From JAPOUP01 sp965203605 (lineage in GTDB: Bacteria > Pseudomonadota > Alphaproteobacteria > Rhodobacterales > Rhodobacteraceae), in assembly GCA_965203605.1 (NCBI GenBank), contig OZ241902.1:5518001-5582000 (forward strand): a DNA stretch of 64,000 nt. Direction: 5' to 3'. The notes under the pieces are model-generated. The model ran no database searches and was not told where the DNA came from. It saw only the letters and a list, made by a program, of their open reading frames with translations. The position numbers and the translations under genes were made by a program. Positions 8,634 to 17,871 of the stretch are shown here, one piece after another; position 1 is the first letter of the stretch; each line of letters starts with the position of its first letter.

Positions 8634-9155
8634 TCAGGTGTCGAGTCGCTTCCAGTTGCGTTTGAGAAGGAACTGGTTCTTGAAGTTCTTCAGTCCAAGC
8701 ATCACCTCGGCGTCAACTATGTCCTCAAAGCCATGAATGTGATCTTCTAGGAATCCCGCGAGGTCGTCCGGATCGTCGCAGATCAGCTCGACCAGCAAGT
8801 CAAACCGCCCCGTGACCCACAATATGTACACGACGCTTGACAACCCACCCAACCGATCGGCCACGGCTTGGGGGGTAATGCCCGGCGCCACCTTGAGGCA
8901 GATCATCGCGTCTGCCTTGTAGTCGGACGCGGACGGATCCGCGATGGCCACGATCCGCAAGAGTCCGGCATCCTTCATGCCGTTCACCCGGTTGCGGACG
9001 GTGCCTTCCGAGACCTGGAGCTTGAGCGCGATTTCGGAATATGGCATCCGCCCGTCATTCTCCAGCATCCTGATGATTTCGCTGTTCAGTCGCCCCTCGA
9101 CGGAATGGGTGCCTCTCCTTCGAGTTGACCTCCTTTGCCCTGGCTTGTCCGGCAT
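8634..9155 (-). CDS. Lrp/AsnC-family transcriptional regulator
   Basis: The 173-residue protein has an N-terminal helix-turn-helix (LNSEIIRMLENDGRMPYSEIA, then VSEGTVRNRVNGM). A C-terminal RAM/AsnC ligand-binding domain follows (CLKVAPGITPQAVADRL and VTGRFDLLVELIC). That is the full Lrp/AsnC design. Proteins of this family sense amino acids or related small molecules. It is oriented like the MetX-like and glutamine-synthetase-like genes to its right and may regulate them, but a 350-base gap lies between. The first 20 residues are rich in Arg/Pro and the start may be internal. Confidence 0.9.
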   Translation of the reverse strand: MPDKPGQRRSTRRRGTHSVEGRLNSEIIRMLENDGRMPYSEIALKLQVSEGTVRNRVNGMKDAGLLRIVAIADPSASDYKADAMICLKVAPGITPQAVADRLGGLSSVVYILWVTGRFDLLVELICDDPDDLAGFLEDHIHGFEDIVDAEVMLGLKNFKNQFLLKRNWKRLDT

Positions 9156-9504
9156 GTCGGCTACAGATCCCCGCTCTTGTCACATAATGCCTGCCTGATG
9201 TCGGAATCAGGATGTGTTGAACACTCCGGCCCGAACGAACGCATCGAACTGAAACCAGTATCCCGACCGGCCCCGTTGCACGGACCCGCAAGGGCCGCAT
9301 GGGTGTCGTGCCGTCCAGCCGGACAGAAGGCCCCTTGAACGACACGTCCGACCTTGGCGGACCGGGACTCGACCAGGTAGTGGCCTTTCGCCGGGATGCA
9401 CATCACGAATTGCCACGATTGTGCCGGCCAGCATCCATCCGTCCGACTGTGCCACGGACCAACGGAACGATGACCTCTGCGGCGTTCCCTGTCCGTCCGC
9501 ACGT
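9156..9504. other. Gap without a recognised gene
   Basis: These 349 bases separate the Lrp-type regulator from the MetX-like gene. Overlapping open frames on the minus strand have no family features. The leader and promoter of the regulator gene should lie at its left end, just beyond 9155. Confidence 0.5.
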
Positions 9505-10518
9505 TCACTCGCCGAGCAACTCGCGAATCCCCGCATCAAGCGATGCGGCAAAGCCCGCGTCGTTGCCAGGATTCGCGGCGCAATGGCCCCAGGGCGAATC
9601 GTAGGGCCGGTACCGCGCGTTCGACATGTGCCGCGCCTCGATCTCGTTGTCCTCGGGGGGAAAGTAGAGATCCTGCGAGCATGGCATAAGAATGGCGCGT
9701 GCCCCTATCGCCCCGAGGGCGGCCTTGAAGTCGCCGTTGTACAGCGGTCCGGCCGAAATGTCTCCGGCTTGCCAGGTTGCAAGCATTGCCAGAAGATCGT
9801 TGGCATCCCAGCCTTCCGCATGATCGGTCTCCCAGTCGACCAGAAGTTCCTCGATGGTCTCGAACCCCAGCCTGCGATAGAGGCCTTCCCGAAAGAACGT
9901 CTGTGAAAAGGCCCAGCCGGCATAAACGCGGCCAAAGGCCTTCAGGCCGGCAACCGGTGCACCGTCGTAGTCGCCTCCATTCCAGGCCTGATCGGCGCAA
10001 AGCGCCGCCTTGACTCCTTCGAGAAAGACGAAGTTGTGCGGCGACGTCCTTGCAGATGCACAGAACGGCAGGATCGCCTCGACCATGTCCGGATATTGCG
10101 CAGCCCATTGGTAGGACTGGCATCCGGCCATCGACCAGCCTGCGACAAGGGCAATGCTCTCGATTCCGATCTGATCATGAATCAGCCGGTGCTGCGCCGC
10201 AATGTTGTCCCACATCTGCACCAGCGGAAAACGCGGCCCGTCCTGAGGAGCGGGCGTGTTCGAAGGCGACGACGAACGGCCATTGCCGAACAGGTTCGGG
10301 CTGATGATGAAATGGCGTGCAGGGTCAATGGCGCGCCCGGGCCCGAAAAAGCCTTCATTGCGGGTGTCGGTCCCTGTGTAGAATGTCGGCAGGACAATCA
10401 CGTTGTCGCGCGCCGACGACAGCGTGCCGCAGCACCGGTAGGCAAGCCTGGCATCCTTCAGGACTTCACCTGACAGAAGCGGAAAATCCCCAAGTTCTAG
10501 AATCTGATGGTCCGGCAT
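9505..10518 (-). CDS. Alpha/beta hydrolase, homoserine O-acetyltransferase (MetX)-like
   Basis: The protein is 337 residues from the chosen ATG at 10518, which has a GGAGAAAGG site upstream; an upstream ATG at 10572 would add 18 unlikely residues. The fold signature is the nucleophile elbow GWSMAG. An ISPNLFGNGRSSSPS segment matches the MetX family's acyl-binding region, and a late SPWGHCA supplies the catalytic histidine. MetX enzymes acylate homoserine, but many relatives are plain hydrolases. Position downstream of a glutamine-synthetase-like gene and a Rieske oxygenase suggests a hydrolase in an amine or amide pathway rather than methionine synthesis. It is co-oriented with the glutamine-synthetase-like gene, 70 bases away. 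Confidence 0.75.
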   Translation of the reverse strand: MPDHQILELGDFPLLSGEVLKDARLAYRCCGTLSSARDNVIVLPTFYTGTDTRNEGFFGPGRAIDPARHFIISPNLFGNGRSSSPSNTPAPQDGPRFPLVQMWDNIAAQHRLIHDQIGIESIALVAGWSMAGCQSYQWAAQYPDMVEAILPFCASARTSPHNFVFLEGVKAALCADQAWNGGDYDGAPVAGLKAFGRVYAGWAFSQTFFREGLYRRLGFETIEELLVDWETDHAEGWDANDLLAMLATWQAGDISAGPLYNGDFKAALGAIGARAILMPCSQDLYFPPEDNEIEARHMSNARYRPYDSPWGHCAANPGNDAGFAASLDAGIRELLGE

Positions 10519-10588
10519 GGCCGCCTTTCTCCACTTGGACAGGTTCACCCGCATCCGGCCTGAACGGGCCAATCCGACTGCCGGAAAG

Positions 10589-12028
10589 TCAATAGAGCCG
10601 CAGGTATTCCTTCACTTCCCAGTCAGTGACCGACTGGTGATAGCGTTCCCATTCATCAGCCTTGTACTCGAGGTAGGACTTGAGCATGACCCTTCCCAAG
10701 ACGTGTTCGGCCGTCTTGTCCTGGCGCAGCGCCTCCATTGCGTGGAAGAGCGTGCGCGGCAACCGCCGGATCCCCAGGTCGGCCAGCTCGGTCTCGGTCT
10801 TCGCGTAAAGGTCGAAGTCGGCCGGATTGCCGGGATCAATCTTCTTCTCGATCCCTTGCACCATGCAGGTCAGGTGCATCGCCATCGCCAGGTAGACATT
10901 CATTGTCATGTCGCAGGCGCGGTTTTCAATGCAGTATCGGTTTTGCGGAAGCCGGAGCTGTGCCGAGCGGTTGTTGAAGCCGTAGGCGATGTTGGTGGGG
11001 GCCCAGGTCACGGTGCCGCCCTCGAATCCGCCGACGCGAGGGACCAGGCCGTTGTAGGAATTCACAGTCGGGCACGTGATCGCGGTGATCGCCTCTGCAT
11101 GCTGCAACACCCCGCCCACGGCCCAGCGGCATTCGTCGCTCCAGTCGCCATCCACGGTCCTGAAAATGTTCTCACCCGGCCGGCTTTCGTGACTGACCGA
11201 CACGTTGATGTGCGCGCCCGAACGCCAATCGCCCAGGGTTGGCTTGGGCATGAAAGTCACGAACAGGCCATGTGTCTTGGCCACCTCCTTGAGCAGAAGG
11301 CGCAGAAACACGAAGCGGTCGGACATTTCCAGCATGTTGGCATAGTGAAAATCCAGTTCGAACTGCGAATAGCCGCCCTCGCAGACAACGTCATGCAGGT
11401 TCCAGCCGAGCCCTTCGATGCAATCGATCATGTCCTTGAGGAAAGGCATCGAATCGATCGAGTATTCGATGTCGTAGCCAAATGCCTGGCGACGCGGGCG
11501 CACGCCGCCCGCCGGATCGTTGTCAAAGGCCTTGACCGGCAGGCCTTGCTCGTCGTGCTTCATGACGATGAACTCCGGCTCCACGCCGGCATGGAATCGA
11601 TAGCCCTCCAAGGCCGCCTCCTGCATCACGCGTCTCAGCGCCTGTCGGGGGCAGACATTGTAGGGTGCATCCTCCCAGTAGAGATCGGAAATGATGATCG
11701 CCATCGACCTGTCCCACGGACAGATGTAAACGGCGTCGAGGTCCGGAACCACGACCTGATCGCTGTCGGCGGGAGTGAGCTCGGGCACGTATGAGACCGA
11801 ATGCACGGCAAATTGAGGCCCCTTGCCCAGACACAGCGCCTCGAACTCTCTCATCGGCACCGGTTTCGTCTTGGGGATGCCGTGCATATCGATCCAGGCG
11901 CCCATCACGTATTTGACGCCGGCGGCCTCCAGCCGCTTTCTGACTTCGGGAATTCTTGGCCGGTTCCGCTCGACCGCGTCACCGAATCTCTCGTAGTAAA
12001 TTCTGTCGTTCGCCTTTGCCTCGGGCAT
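10589..12028 (-). CDS. Glutamine synthetase family ligase (GlnT / gamma-glutamylmethylamide synthetase-like)
   Basis: This is a 479-residue ATP-dependent amide ligase. Seen are the metal/glutamate-binding GVEPEFIV, the ATP-site GAHINVSVSH, and NRSAQLRLP followed by NRACDMTMNVYLA. The length and wording fit the GS family branch that includes GlnT and GmaS. GmaS joins methylamine to glutamate; GlnT uses ammonia. The neighbouring three-part glutamate-synthase-like set is the partner of GmaS in the N-methylglutamate pathway and of GlnT in glx clusters, so context does not decide. The start at 12028 has AGGAG seven bases upstream; the in-frame ATG at 12046 lacks one. Confidence 0.85.
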   Translation of the reverse strand: MPEAKANDRIYYERFGDAVERNRPRIPEVRKRLEAAGVKYVMGAWIDMHGIPKTKPVPMREFEALCLGKGPQFAVHSVSYVPELTPADSDQVVVPDLDAVYICPWDRSMAIIISDLYWEDAPYNVCPRQALRRVMQEAALEGYRFHAGVEPEFIVMKHDEQGLPVKAFDNDPAGGVRPRRQAFGYDIEYSIDSMPFLKDMIDCIEGLGWNLHDVVCEGGYSQFELDFHYANMLEMSDRFVFLRLLLKEVAKTHGLFVTFMPKPTLGDWRSGAHINVSVSHESRPGENIFRTVDGDWSDECRWAVGGVLQHAEAITAITCPTVNSYNGLVPRVGGFEGGTVTWAPTNIAYGFNNRSAQLRLPQNRYCIENRACDMTMNVYLAMAMHLTCMVQGIEKKIDPGNPADFDLYAKTETELADLGIRRLPRTLFHAMEALRQDKTAEHVLGRVMLKSYLEYKADEWERYHQSVTDWEVKEYLRLY

Positions 12029-12189
12029 TTGACTTCTCCTGTCCATGTTTCGCCGAACACGCCATCATGTTCGGCTCGCGGCAGCGCTGAAATGTTGGCG
12101 GTGCCGCGCCGCCGGTTTTCAGAATCCCGCCACGTGATCCGCGCCGCCCGGTTTCGCAATTTCCGGTGGCTTTGCAAGGTCAAGTAACA

Positions 12190-12576
12190 TCAGCGTGGAT
12201 GCCCTGCATCCGGGCATTGCCGAAATAGCGTTGCCGGTCGCGGCGCCAAGCCGAATGGCGGATGCTGCTCCCGAGCGTCTCGTACGGATCGCGTTCGAGT
12301 GATCGAGCCGGTATCGCGAATGCAGGGAATGTCGGCGAAGGCGCGGGCGCATCCCTTGCCACCATGATCCAGGCAACCATCACCATCCCGAGATTCATGG
12401 AACCCGCCGCCGACCAGAATTCGGGACATGATGTCGTTGACGGGCTTGCTGCAGCCACACGTCAGCTTGCCGGCCAGCCAGGCCTTGAAAATCCAGGCGC
12501 AGGCGTTGCCCGGCTCCAGCACCTTGCCGAGCGCACCGATCATTTCCGGTTCATGCGGCTTCAACTTGTCGTGCAT
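12190..12576 (-). CDS. Small hypothetical protein, possibly frameshifted
   Basis: The ATG follows the glyoxalase stop by only three bases, which suggests translational coupling. The first 60 residues look protein-like, with a CGC motif (GKLTCGCSKPVNDIM). The remaining 70 are Arg/Gly/Asp-rich and read like out-of-frame sequence, so the real gene may end early or carry a frameshift near 12400. I recognise no family. The stretch between this frame and the glutamine-synthetase-like start (12029-12189) shows nothing else. Confidence 0.3.
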   Translation of the reverse strand: MHDKLKPHEPEMIGALGKVLEPGNACAWIFKAWLAGKLTCGCSKPVNDIMSRILVGGGFHESRDGDGCLDHGGKGCARAFADIPCIRDTGSITRTRSVRDAREQHPPFGLAPRPATLFRQCPDAGHPR

Positions 12577-12579
12577 CGG

Positions 12580-13023
12580 TCAGGACTCTTCCTCGCCCAG
12601 ATGCTTCAGGATGGACTCGTTGAGCTCGACCTTGTAGCCATCCGGATCCTCGCAAAACGCGATCACGCGCGTGCCACCCTTCATCGGTCCAGGCGGGCGC
12701 GTGATGTTGACGCCGGCAGCCGCCAGTTCCTCGCACGCCTTGCGGACATCCGGGGTCTCGATGCAAATGTGGCCCCAGCCATCGCCCTTTTCGTATGGCT
12801 TCTCCTGCTCCCAGTTCGCTGTCAGTTCCAGTGTCGGGAACTCCGCCTCGGGGCCGTAGCCGATGAACGTATTGGTGAACTTGCCCTCGGGATAGTCCGT
12901 GCGGCGCAAGACCGTCATGCCCAGGATGCCGCAATAGAACTGCAGCGACCTGTCCATGTCCATCACGCGCATCATCGTATGCGCCAGACGGAAGCCGCGT
13001 GAAATGTCGGAGATGCCGGTCAT
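12580..13023 (-). CDS. gloA: Lactoylglutathione lyase (glyoxalase I)
   Basis: The 147-residue protein is a vicinal-oxygen-chelate enzyme that isomerises the hemithioacetal of methylglyoxal and glutathione. The four metal ligands are visible in family order: H in LAHTMMRV, E in TLELTANW, H in WGHICIETPD and E in YKVELNE. Length and order match bacterial GloA. The start has AAAGGAAACC upstream. It lies 15 bases downstream of the Rieske oxygenase gene, so it is probably co-transcribed. In this setting it may handle a reactive aldehyde made by the oxygenase step, although GloA itself is specific for 2-oxoaldehydes. Confidence 0.93.
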   Translation of the reverse strand: MTGISDISRGFRLAHTMMRVMDMDRSLQFYCGILGMTVLRRTDYPEGKFTNTFIGYGPEAEFPTLELTANWEQEKPYEKGDGWGHICIETPDVRKACEELAAAGVNITRPPGPMKGGTRVIAFCEDPDGYKVELNESILKHLGEEES

Positions 13024-13038
13024 GTGGGTTTCCTTTGG

Positions 13039-14163
13039 TCAGTAGCCGCTGCAGTCAACCAGGTCACGAACCACGAGAGACTGAAAGGCGTGGACGCTGT
13101 CTTCCCAGGCCGGGGACAGGACGCCCCCGGTATCGGAAACCCGTGATGCCCGGCCCGCCTGCAATCGTTCGACCATTTCATGGTCTTCCTTGTGAACATC
13201 CCACCAGAGTCTCTTCAAGTCCTTGACCTCGCTTGCACTCAGCTGCTTGCCTCCTGTCGTGTACAGCCCGCGCTTCTGGTTCATTGTGCCTGGACCGGTC
13301 GGGATGTTGAGATACACCCCCAACTGATTCGGGAAATACCGGCCGAGAATGAATGTCGGATAGAGCGCCAGATAGCGCGAGCTGACGGCCAGGCTGCCCG
13401 AAGTGCCGATCTCATCGTCCAGATCCACGGCACTGCCCATGCAGTTGCCGTCAATGATCGTGTAGTGATCGGACAAGGGTTGGTCTGTGGTCGAGCCGTG
13501 AACGAACTGCACATGATAGGGCTCGATGAAGTTCTCCATGACGAACTTCCAGTTCGTCGAGATCTGGCCGAAATCCAATGTGCCAATGCAATCGGCATTC
13601 TCCCAGTCGATCCCCCCAAGCCGCTTGATCAGGGACCCGGCATAGTCCTCGAAGAGCGGCGCCTCGCCGCTCAAATTGACGAAGATCCAGTCCTGCCAGA
13701 CATGGGTTCGCACGGCAACCAGACCGTGTTGTGACTTGTGGAATCCCTTGGCTTCATGCTGCCCGGTGCCACCAAAATGCGGCGAGGCCCTCAGCGTTCC
13801 GTTCAGGTCGTACGCCCAGGCATGGTAGGGACATCGGATGAGCTTTCCGACATTTCCTGGCTTGTCGACCAGTGTCAGGCACCTGTGGCGGCAGACATTG
13901 TGGAATGCCTTGATCTCGCCCTCGCCATTGCGCACCATCAACAGCGGTTGGCCCGCCACGGTCACAGGCACGGCGTCACCGGCTTCCTTCAACTCATGCG
14001 CGAATCCGATGCAGATCCAGTTCCGGGCAAAGACGGACTGGCATTCGGCGTTCCAGACTTCCCGGTCCTTGTAGGCTGCCGCCGGCAGTCCGCGCCTGGG
14101 CTCCGTCTCTTCAAGGAATGGCTGCAGCAGGGATTGCATTTCGCTCGTCATTCTTCTGACCAT
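13039..14163 (-). CDS. Rieske non-haem iron oxygenase, alpha subunit (quaternary-amine/aromatic type)
   Basis: The protein is 374 residues from the outer ATG; a start four codons later is equally possible. The N-terminal Rieske domain has C91-R-H93 and C111-PY-H114. The catalytic domain has H219 and H224 in MENFIEPYHVQFVH for the mononuclear iron. Single-component alpha subunits of this length include choline, carnitine, glycine-betaine and stachydrine oxygenases as well as aromatic-ring dioxygenases. No reductase gene is adjacent. Neighbouring glutamine-synthetase-like and glutamate-synthase-like genes point to a nitrogenous substrate that releases ammonia or an amine. The gene begins a probable unit with gloA and the ligase. 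Confidence 0.88.
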   Translation of the reverse strand: MVRRMTSEMQSLLQPFLEETEPRRGLPAAAYKDREVWNAECQSVFARNWICIGFAHELKEAGDAVPVTVAGQPLLMVRNGEGEIKAFHNVCRHRCLTLVDKPGNVGKLIRCPYHAWAYDLNGTLRASPHFGGTGQHEAKGFHKSQHGLVAVRTHVWQDWIFVNLSGEAPLFEDYAGSLIKRLGGIDWENADCIGTLDFGQISTNWKFVMENFIEPYHVQFVHGSTTDQPLSDHYTIIDGNCMGSAVDLDDEIGTSGSLAVSSRYLALYPTFILGRYFPNQLGVYLNIPTGPGTMNQKRGLYTTGGKQLSASEVKDLKRLWWDVHKEDHEMVERLQAGRASRVSDTGGVLSPAWEDSVHAFQSLVVRDLVDCSGY

Positions 14164-14778
14164 CCGCGGATTTCAGGTTCGACATCCATCGCCTCTCCAA
14201 CAGGCACTGCGTGTCTTGCCTGTTGGCAGTGAACTTCGAGATTGATGCGCTGTCCAGAGATTTTGGACTTTTCGCAGAATTTTTTCACGAAATCGTAGCA
14301 TATTGGTCAAATTCCGACCTTGTTGTGAATAATTCGAAGCCGAGGCACCGCACATGACCTGATCTCGTCTGCCTGAAGCGGCCTGTCACCTGCATCCGCG
14401 CGAATCAGGCAACGGGCGCGGCAACAGGATCACCTGCCGCAATCGGACCGGACGCATGACCGGAAAACGGCCGCGAGCCGTCGTCCTTCGGCAGGGAGCT
14501 TGCTGAAAGATCGTCCGCCGGACACAATCCCGTCGATCGGGTGGCGGCAAAAATCGTCTCCCGTCCCTTCCTCGCTTGACCTGAGGCGGGCCGTGCAGGT
14601 GGCGCTGCCGCAATCACGGATGCATCCGGGGCCCGGGATGTCGGAGGGATACGGGCGGCACCGGTCGCATTTCATAGGTGAAATGAACCGGCTGGCGCCT
14701 GTTTCGCCATTCCGTCCGCCGGCGCTCAAGGAAATCAGCGATTGTGGCCCTCGCAGGCCGCCACAAGGGGGTTCTTCC
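14164..14778. other. 615-base gap with probable promoter of the Rieske-oxygenase unit
   Basis: An AT-rich patch at about 14255-14335 stands out from the GC-rich surroundings. It lies upstream of the minus-strand oxygenase gene, where its promoter is expected. The rest contains only overlapping low-quality frames. The three glutamate-synthase-like genes to the right end at 14779, so this gap also holds their 3' end. Confidence 0.4.
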
Positions 14779-16116
14779 TTAGAATCCACCCTTTCCTGGA
14801 TACCAGTCGGTTCCTGCCATCGGCACTTGGGCCATCGCCGCGGCTTCCATGGTAAGGGCGCAGAGATCCTCGGCCTCGAAATTGCGCAGGTGATTGTGAC
14901 CGCAGGCCCGCGCTATCGTTTGCGCCTCGAGCGTCATGACCTTGAGATAGTTGCAAAGCCGCCGACCGGCCTCCACCGGATCCAGCCTGGCAGCCAAGTC
15001 CGGGTCCTGTGTGGTAATGCCCGCCGGATCCAGCCCTTCATGCCAGTCGTCGTAGGCGCCCGACGTGGAACCCAGCTTCCGGTACTCGGTTTCCCATTTT
15101 GGGTCATTGTCCCCCATGGCGATAAGTGCAGCCGTGCCGATGGCGACAGCGTCCGCACCGAGCGCCAGTGCCTTTGCGACATCCGCCCCGCTGCGGATTC
15201 CGCCCGATATCACCAACTGCACCTCGCGATGCGCGTCCAGATCCTGAAGCGCGTGCACGGCGGGACGGATGCAGGCCAGCGTGGGCAGACCCACATGTTC
15301 GATAAACACGTCCTGCGTGGCCGCTGTACCGCCCTGCATGCCGTCCATGACCACCACGTCGGCTCCGGCCTTCACTGCCAGGGCAGTGTCGTAGTAGGGT
15401 CGCGTCGCGCCGACCTTTACGTAGATCGGCACCCGCCAGTCCGTGATCTCGCGCAACTCAAGGATCTTGATCTCGAGGTCATCCGGCCCCGTCCAGTCGG
15501 GGTGGCGGCATGCCGAGCGCTGATCGATCCCCTTGGGCAGCGTTCGCATCTCCGCCACGCGGTCAGAAATCTTCTGGCCCAGCAGCATTCCGCCTCCGCC
15601 GGGCTTGGCGCCCTGCCCAACGACGATCTCGATGGCATCTGCCTGGCGCAAGTCGTTCGGGTTCATGCCGTAGCGCGAAGGCAGGTACTGACAGACCAGC
15701 CTGGACGAGTGCCGCCGCTCCTCGGGCGTCATGCCGCCGTCGCCCGTCGTGGTTGACGTGCCGGCAGCCGACGCGCCGCGTCCAAGCGCCTCCTTTGCCG
15801 GCCCTGAAAGCGCACCGAAACTCATGCCTGCGATGGTGATCGGGATATCCAGTTCGATCGGCGTCCTGGCAAAGCGCGTGCCCAGCGTCACCGACGTGTC
15901 GCAGCGCTCGCGATAGCCTTCGAGCGGATACCGTGACACTGAGGCTCCAAGAAAGAGCAGGTCGTCGAAATTCGGCACGCGGCGCTTGGCGCCGCCGCCT
16001 CGGATGTCGTAGATGCCGGTGGCGGCGGCGCGGCGGATTTCGGCATTGACTTCATTGGTGAACGTCGCCGACTGGATCGGCAGGGTGCGCGGAATCGCGG
16101 TATCAGTGTCTTTCAT
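14779..16116 (-). CDS. Glutamate-synthase-like FMN domain protein (GlxD / MgsC-like)
   Basis: This 445-residue protein corresponds to the FMN-binding synthase domain of GltB as a separate subunit. Seen are the barrel opening PITIAGMSFGALSG, the GGGGMLLGQKI loop, VDGMQGGT-like text (VMDGMQGGTAAT), and the phosphate-binding GGIRSGADVAKALALGADAV. The cysteine region for an iron-sulfur cluster is reduced (ACGHNHLRNFEAEDLC), as in other stand-alone subunits. The start at 16116 follows AAGGAG by six bases; the longer frame to 16416 overlaps the previous gene. It is the last of three genes that together rebuild a glutamate synthase or N-methylglutamate synthase. Confidence 0.88.
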   Translation of the reverse strand: MKDTDTAIPRTLPIQSATFTNEVNAEIRRAAATGIYDIRGGGAKRRVPNFDDLLFLGASVSRYPLEGYRERCDTSVTLGTRFARTPIELDIPITIAGMSFGALSGPAKEALGRGASAAGTSTTTGDGGMTPEERRHSSRLVCQYLPSRYGMNPNDLRQADAIEIVVGQGAKPGGGGMLLGQKISDRVAEMRTLPKGIDQRSACRHPDWTGPDDLEIKILELREITDWRVPIYVKVGATRPYYDTALAVKAGADVVVMDGMQGGTAATQDVFIEHVGLPTLACIRPAVHALQDLDAHREVQLVISGGIRSGADVAKALALGADAVAIGTAALIAMGDNDPKWETEYRKLGSTSGAYDDWHEGLDPAGITTQDPDLAARLDPVEAGRRLCNYLKVMTLEAQTIARACGHNHLRNFEAEDLCALTMEAAAMAQVPMAGTDWYPGKGGF

Positions 16117-16126
16117 GCCGAACTCC

Positions 16127-16810
16127 TTAGTAGTCAGCGACGTTGTCGATATCGAAGTTGTAAAGCTTGCGGGCCGAGCCGTAGCGCCTGAACTCCTCCG
16201 GCCTTGCATGCACACCCGCCCGTTCAAGCAGGTCCTTGAGACTGTCGGCATGCTCCGGCCGCATTTCCTTTTCCACGCAGTCCGCGCCAAGGCTCTTGAC
16301 CGAACCGCGCACAAAGATCCGGGCCTCGTAGATCGAGTCGCCGAGCGCGTCACCGGCATCGCCGCACACGACGAGATTTCCGGCCTGTGCCATGAAGGCC
16401 GACATGTGCCCGACACTGCCGTGCACCACGATGTCGATTCCCTTCATAGAAATGCCGCAGCGCGAGGACGCATTGCCCTTGATCACCAACAGACCGCCGT
16501 GACCCGTGGCGCCTGCGTACTGGCTGGCATCGCCCTCGACCACGACGGAACCCGACATCATGTTTTCGGCGACGCCAGGACCTGCCGAGCCTTCAACCCT
16601 GATTGTCGCCCCTTGGTTCATCCCTGCACAATAGTACCCGGTCGAGCCCCTGACGATGACCTCGAGCGGCGCGCCCAGCCCCACGGCAATTGCATGGCTG
16701 CCCCTTGGGTTCACCACTTCCCAGCAAGTCTGGTCGGTTTCCCCGCTCTGCGCATGCAGCATGGAATTCAGCCCCCGGAGGCCCCTGTCGGCGAGATCAT
16801 ATGCCTGCAT
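16127..16810 (-). CDS. GXGXG-domain subunit of a split glutamate synthase (GlxC / MgsB-like)
   Basis: The 227-residue protein is a right-handed beta-helix made of repeated glycine-rich turns (VRGSTGYYCAG, VEGSAGPGVAE, VEGDASQYAGATGHGG, VHGSVGHMSAFMAQAGNLVV). This is the C-terminal GXGXG domain of GltB as an independent protein. It passes ammonia and organises the complex rather than catalysing. The ATG at 16810 lies one base after the stop of the amidotransferase gene (TGAGATG), and the next gene starts ten bases after its stop. All three are therefore one operon, in the order amidotransferase, GXGXG, FMN. Confidence 0.88.
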   Translation of the reverse strand: MQAYDLADRGLRGLNSMLHAQSGETDQTCWEVVNPRGSHAIAVGLGAPLEVIVRGSTGYYCAGMNQGATIRVEGSAGPGVAENMMSGSVVVEGDASQYAGATGHGGLLVIKGNASSRCGISMKGIDIVVHGSVGHMSAFMAQAGNLVVCGDAGDALGDSIYEARIFVRGSVKSLGADCVEKEMRPEHADSLKDLLERAGVHARPEEFRRYGSARKLYNFDIDNVADY

Positions 16811-16811
16811 C

Positions 16812-17708
16812 TCAATGACTCCAGAAATAGACTGTCGCGGGCTCAGGCTCCCAGACGTTTGCATCTTCAATGCCCGGAAGGCTCGCCAGAGCCCGGTACT
16901 CGCTGCCAAAGGCCACGTACTGGCTTGTTTCACCCATCACGGCCGGCTTGCAGGCGATGGGGTCACGCAACACGCCAAAGCCATCCCTCGTGCCGACAAC
17001 AAAGGTGAAGAACCCGTCGAGATCCTCCAGCGAGCCATCCAGCGCCTCGCGAAGCGATGCACCATTCCGCATCTTCCAGGTCAGGTAGGCGGCTCCGACT
17101 TCGGTATCGTTCATCGACTCGATCCGAACCCCCTTGCGCCTGAGCTTGCGGCGCAGGTCGTTGTGGTTCGAAAGCGAGCCATTGTGTACGAGGCACTGAT
17201 CCGCCCCGGTGGAGTACGGGTGCGCCCCTTCTGTCGTCACTGCGGATTCCGTGGCCATTCGGGTATGTCCGATGCCATGCGTTCCTTCCATTCGGGACAG
17301 CCCAAAACGATCTGCCACCTCCCTCGGCAGTCCTACCTCCTTGTAGATCTCGATGACCTCGCCGGCGGACATCACCCGCATGCCTGGGCGCAGTTCGGGG
17401 ATCGCTTTCCGCGCGGCATGCACCTTGCCCGCTTCCAGTTCCAGCACCGCATGAGTGTCGATGCGGCGAATGCCAATCTCCGTGCCCACGGCCTGTCCCA
17501 GTTCCGGCGCGAGGTTGTCAAGATCCTGCTCCGGTCGGTCCGACTGCACTGTCAGCTTTCCCTTGCCGCGCCTGCCCCTGCCATAGACCGCAATGCCTGC
17601 ACTGTCCGGTCCCCGGTCCGTCATGGTTGTCAGCATCTGCGTCAGCATCTCGCCCAGTTTCGGCTGCAGCTCCTTGTCCTTCAGGAACAGTCCTACAATC
17701 CCGCACAT
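16812..17708 (-). CDS. Class II glutamine amidotransferase subunit (GlxB / MgsA-like)
   Basis: This 298-residue protein is an Ntn-type glutaminase. The start was set at 17708 because the mature enzyme must begin with cysteine: MCGIVGLF gives C2 as nucleophile; the upstream ATG at 17732 would bury it. Further landmarks are GHTRMATES, HNGSLSNHNDLR and NDTEVGA. It frees ammonia from glutamine for the two downstream subunits. In GltB these three parts are one chain; here they are split, as in the rhizobial glx and methylotrophic mgs systems. Expression probably starts in the 163-base gap toward the XRE regulator. Confidence 0.9.
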   Translation of the reverse strand: MCGIVGLFLKDKELQPKLGEMLTQMLTTMTDRGPDSAGIAVYGRGRRGKGKLTVQSDRPEQDLDNLAPELGQAVGTEIGIRRIDTHAVLELEAGKVHAARKAIPELRPGMRVMSAGEVIEIYKEVGLPREVADRFGLSRMEGTHGIGHTRMATESAVTTEGAHPYSTGADQCLVHNGSLSNHNDLRRKLRRKGVRIESMNDTEVGAAYLTWKMRNGASLREALDGSLEDLDGFFTFVVGTRDGFGVLRDPIACKPAVMGETSQYVAFGSEYRALASLPGIEDANVWEPEPATVYFWSH

Positions 17709-17871
17709 GGATCGAATCCCTTCTTTGCCCACCGATGCAAGTCTATTGGATCCCGCACGAAGACACTACCCGTGAGAAACTTTTTTTCCCAATACGAACA
17801 TCTGTCGATTTGAGCGAAACGCCGGCCAACCGAACTGTCTGGCAAAGACCGGAGGCCTGAATTCAGCAATA

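Noticed and set aside
10517..11794. Plus-strand frame of 425 codons
   Set aside because: Antisense to the glutamine-synthetase-like gene, which has clear motifs.
14500..15756. Plus-strand frame of 418 codons
   Set aside because: Antisense to the FMN subunit gene; composition is that of a GC-rich shadow.
16656..17813. Plus-strand frame of 385 codons
   Set aside because: Antisense to the amidotransferase gene with its N-terminal cysteine motif.
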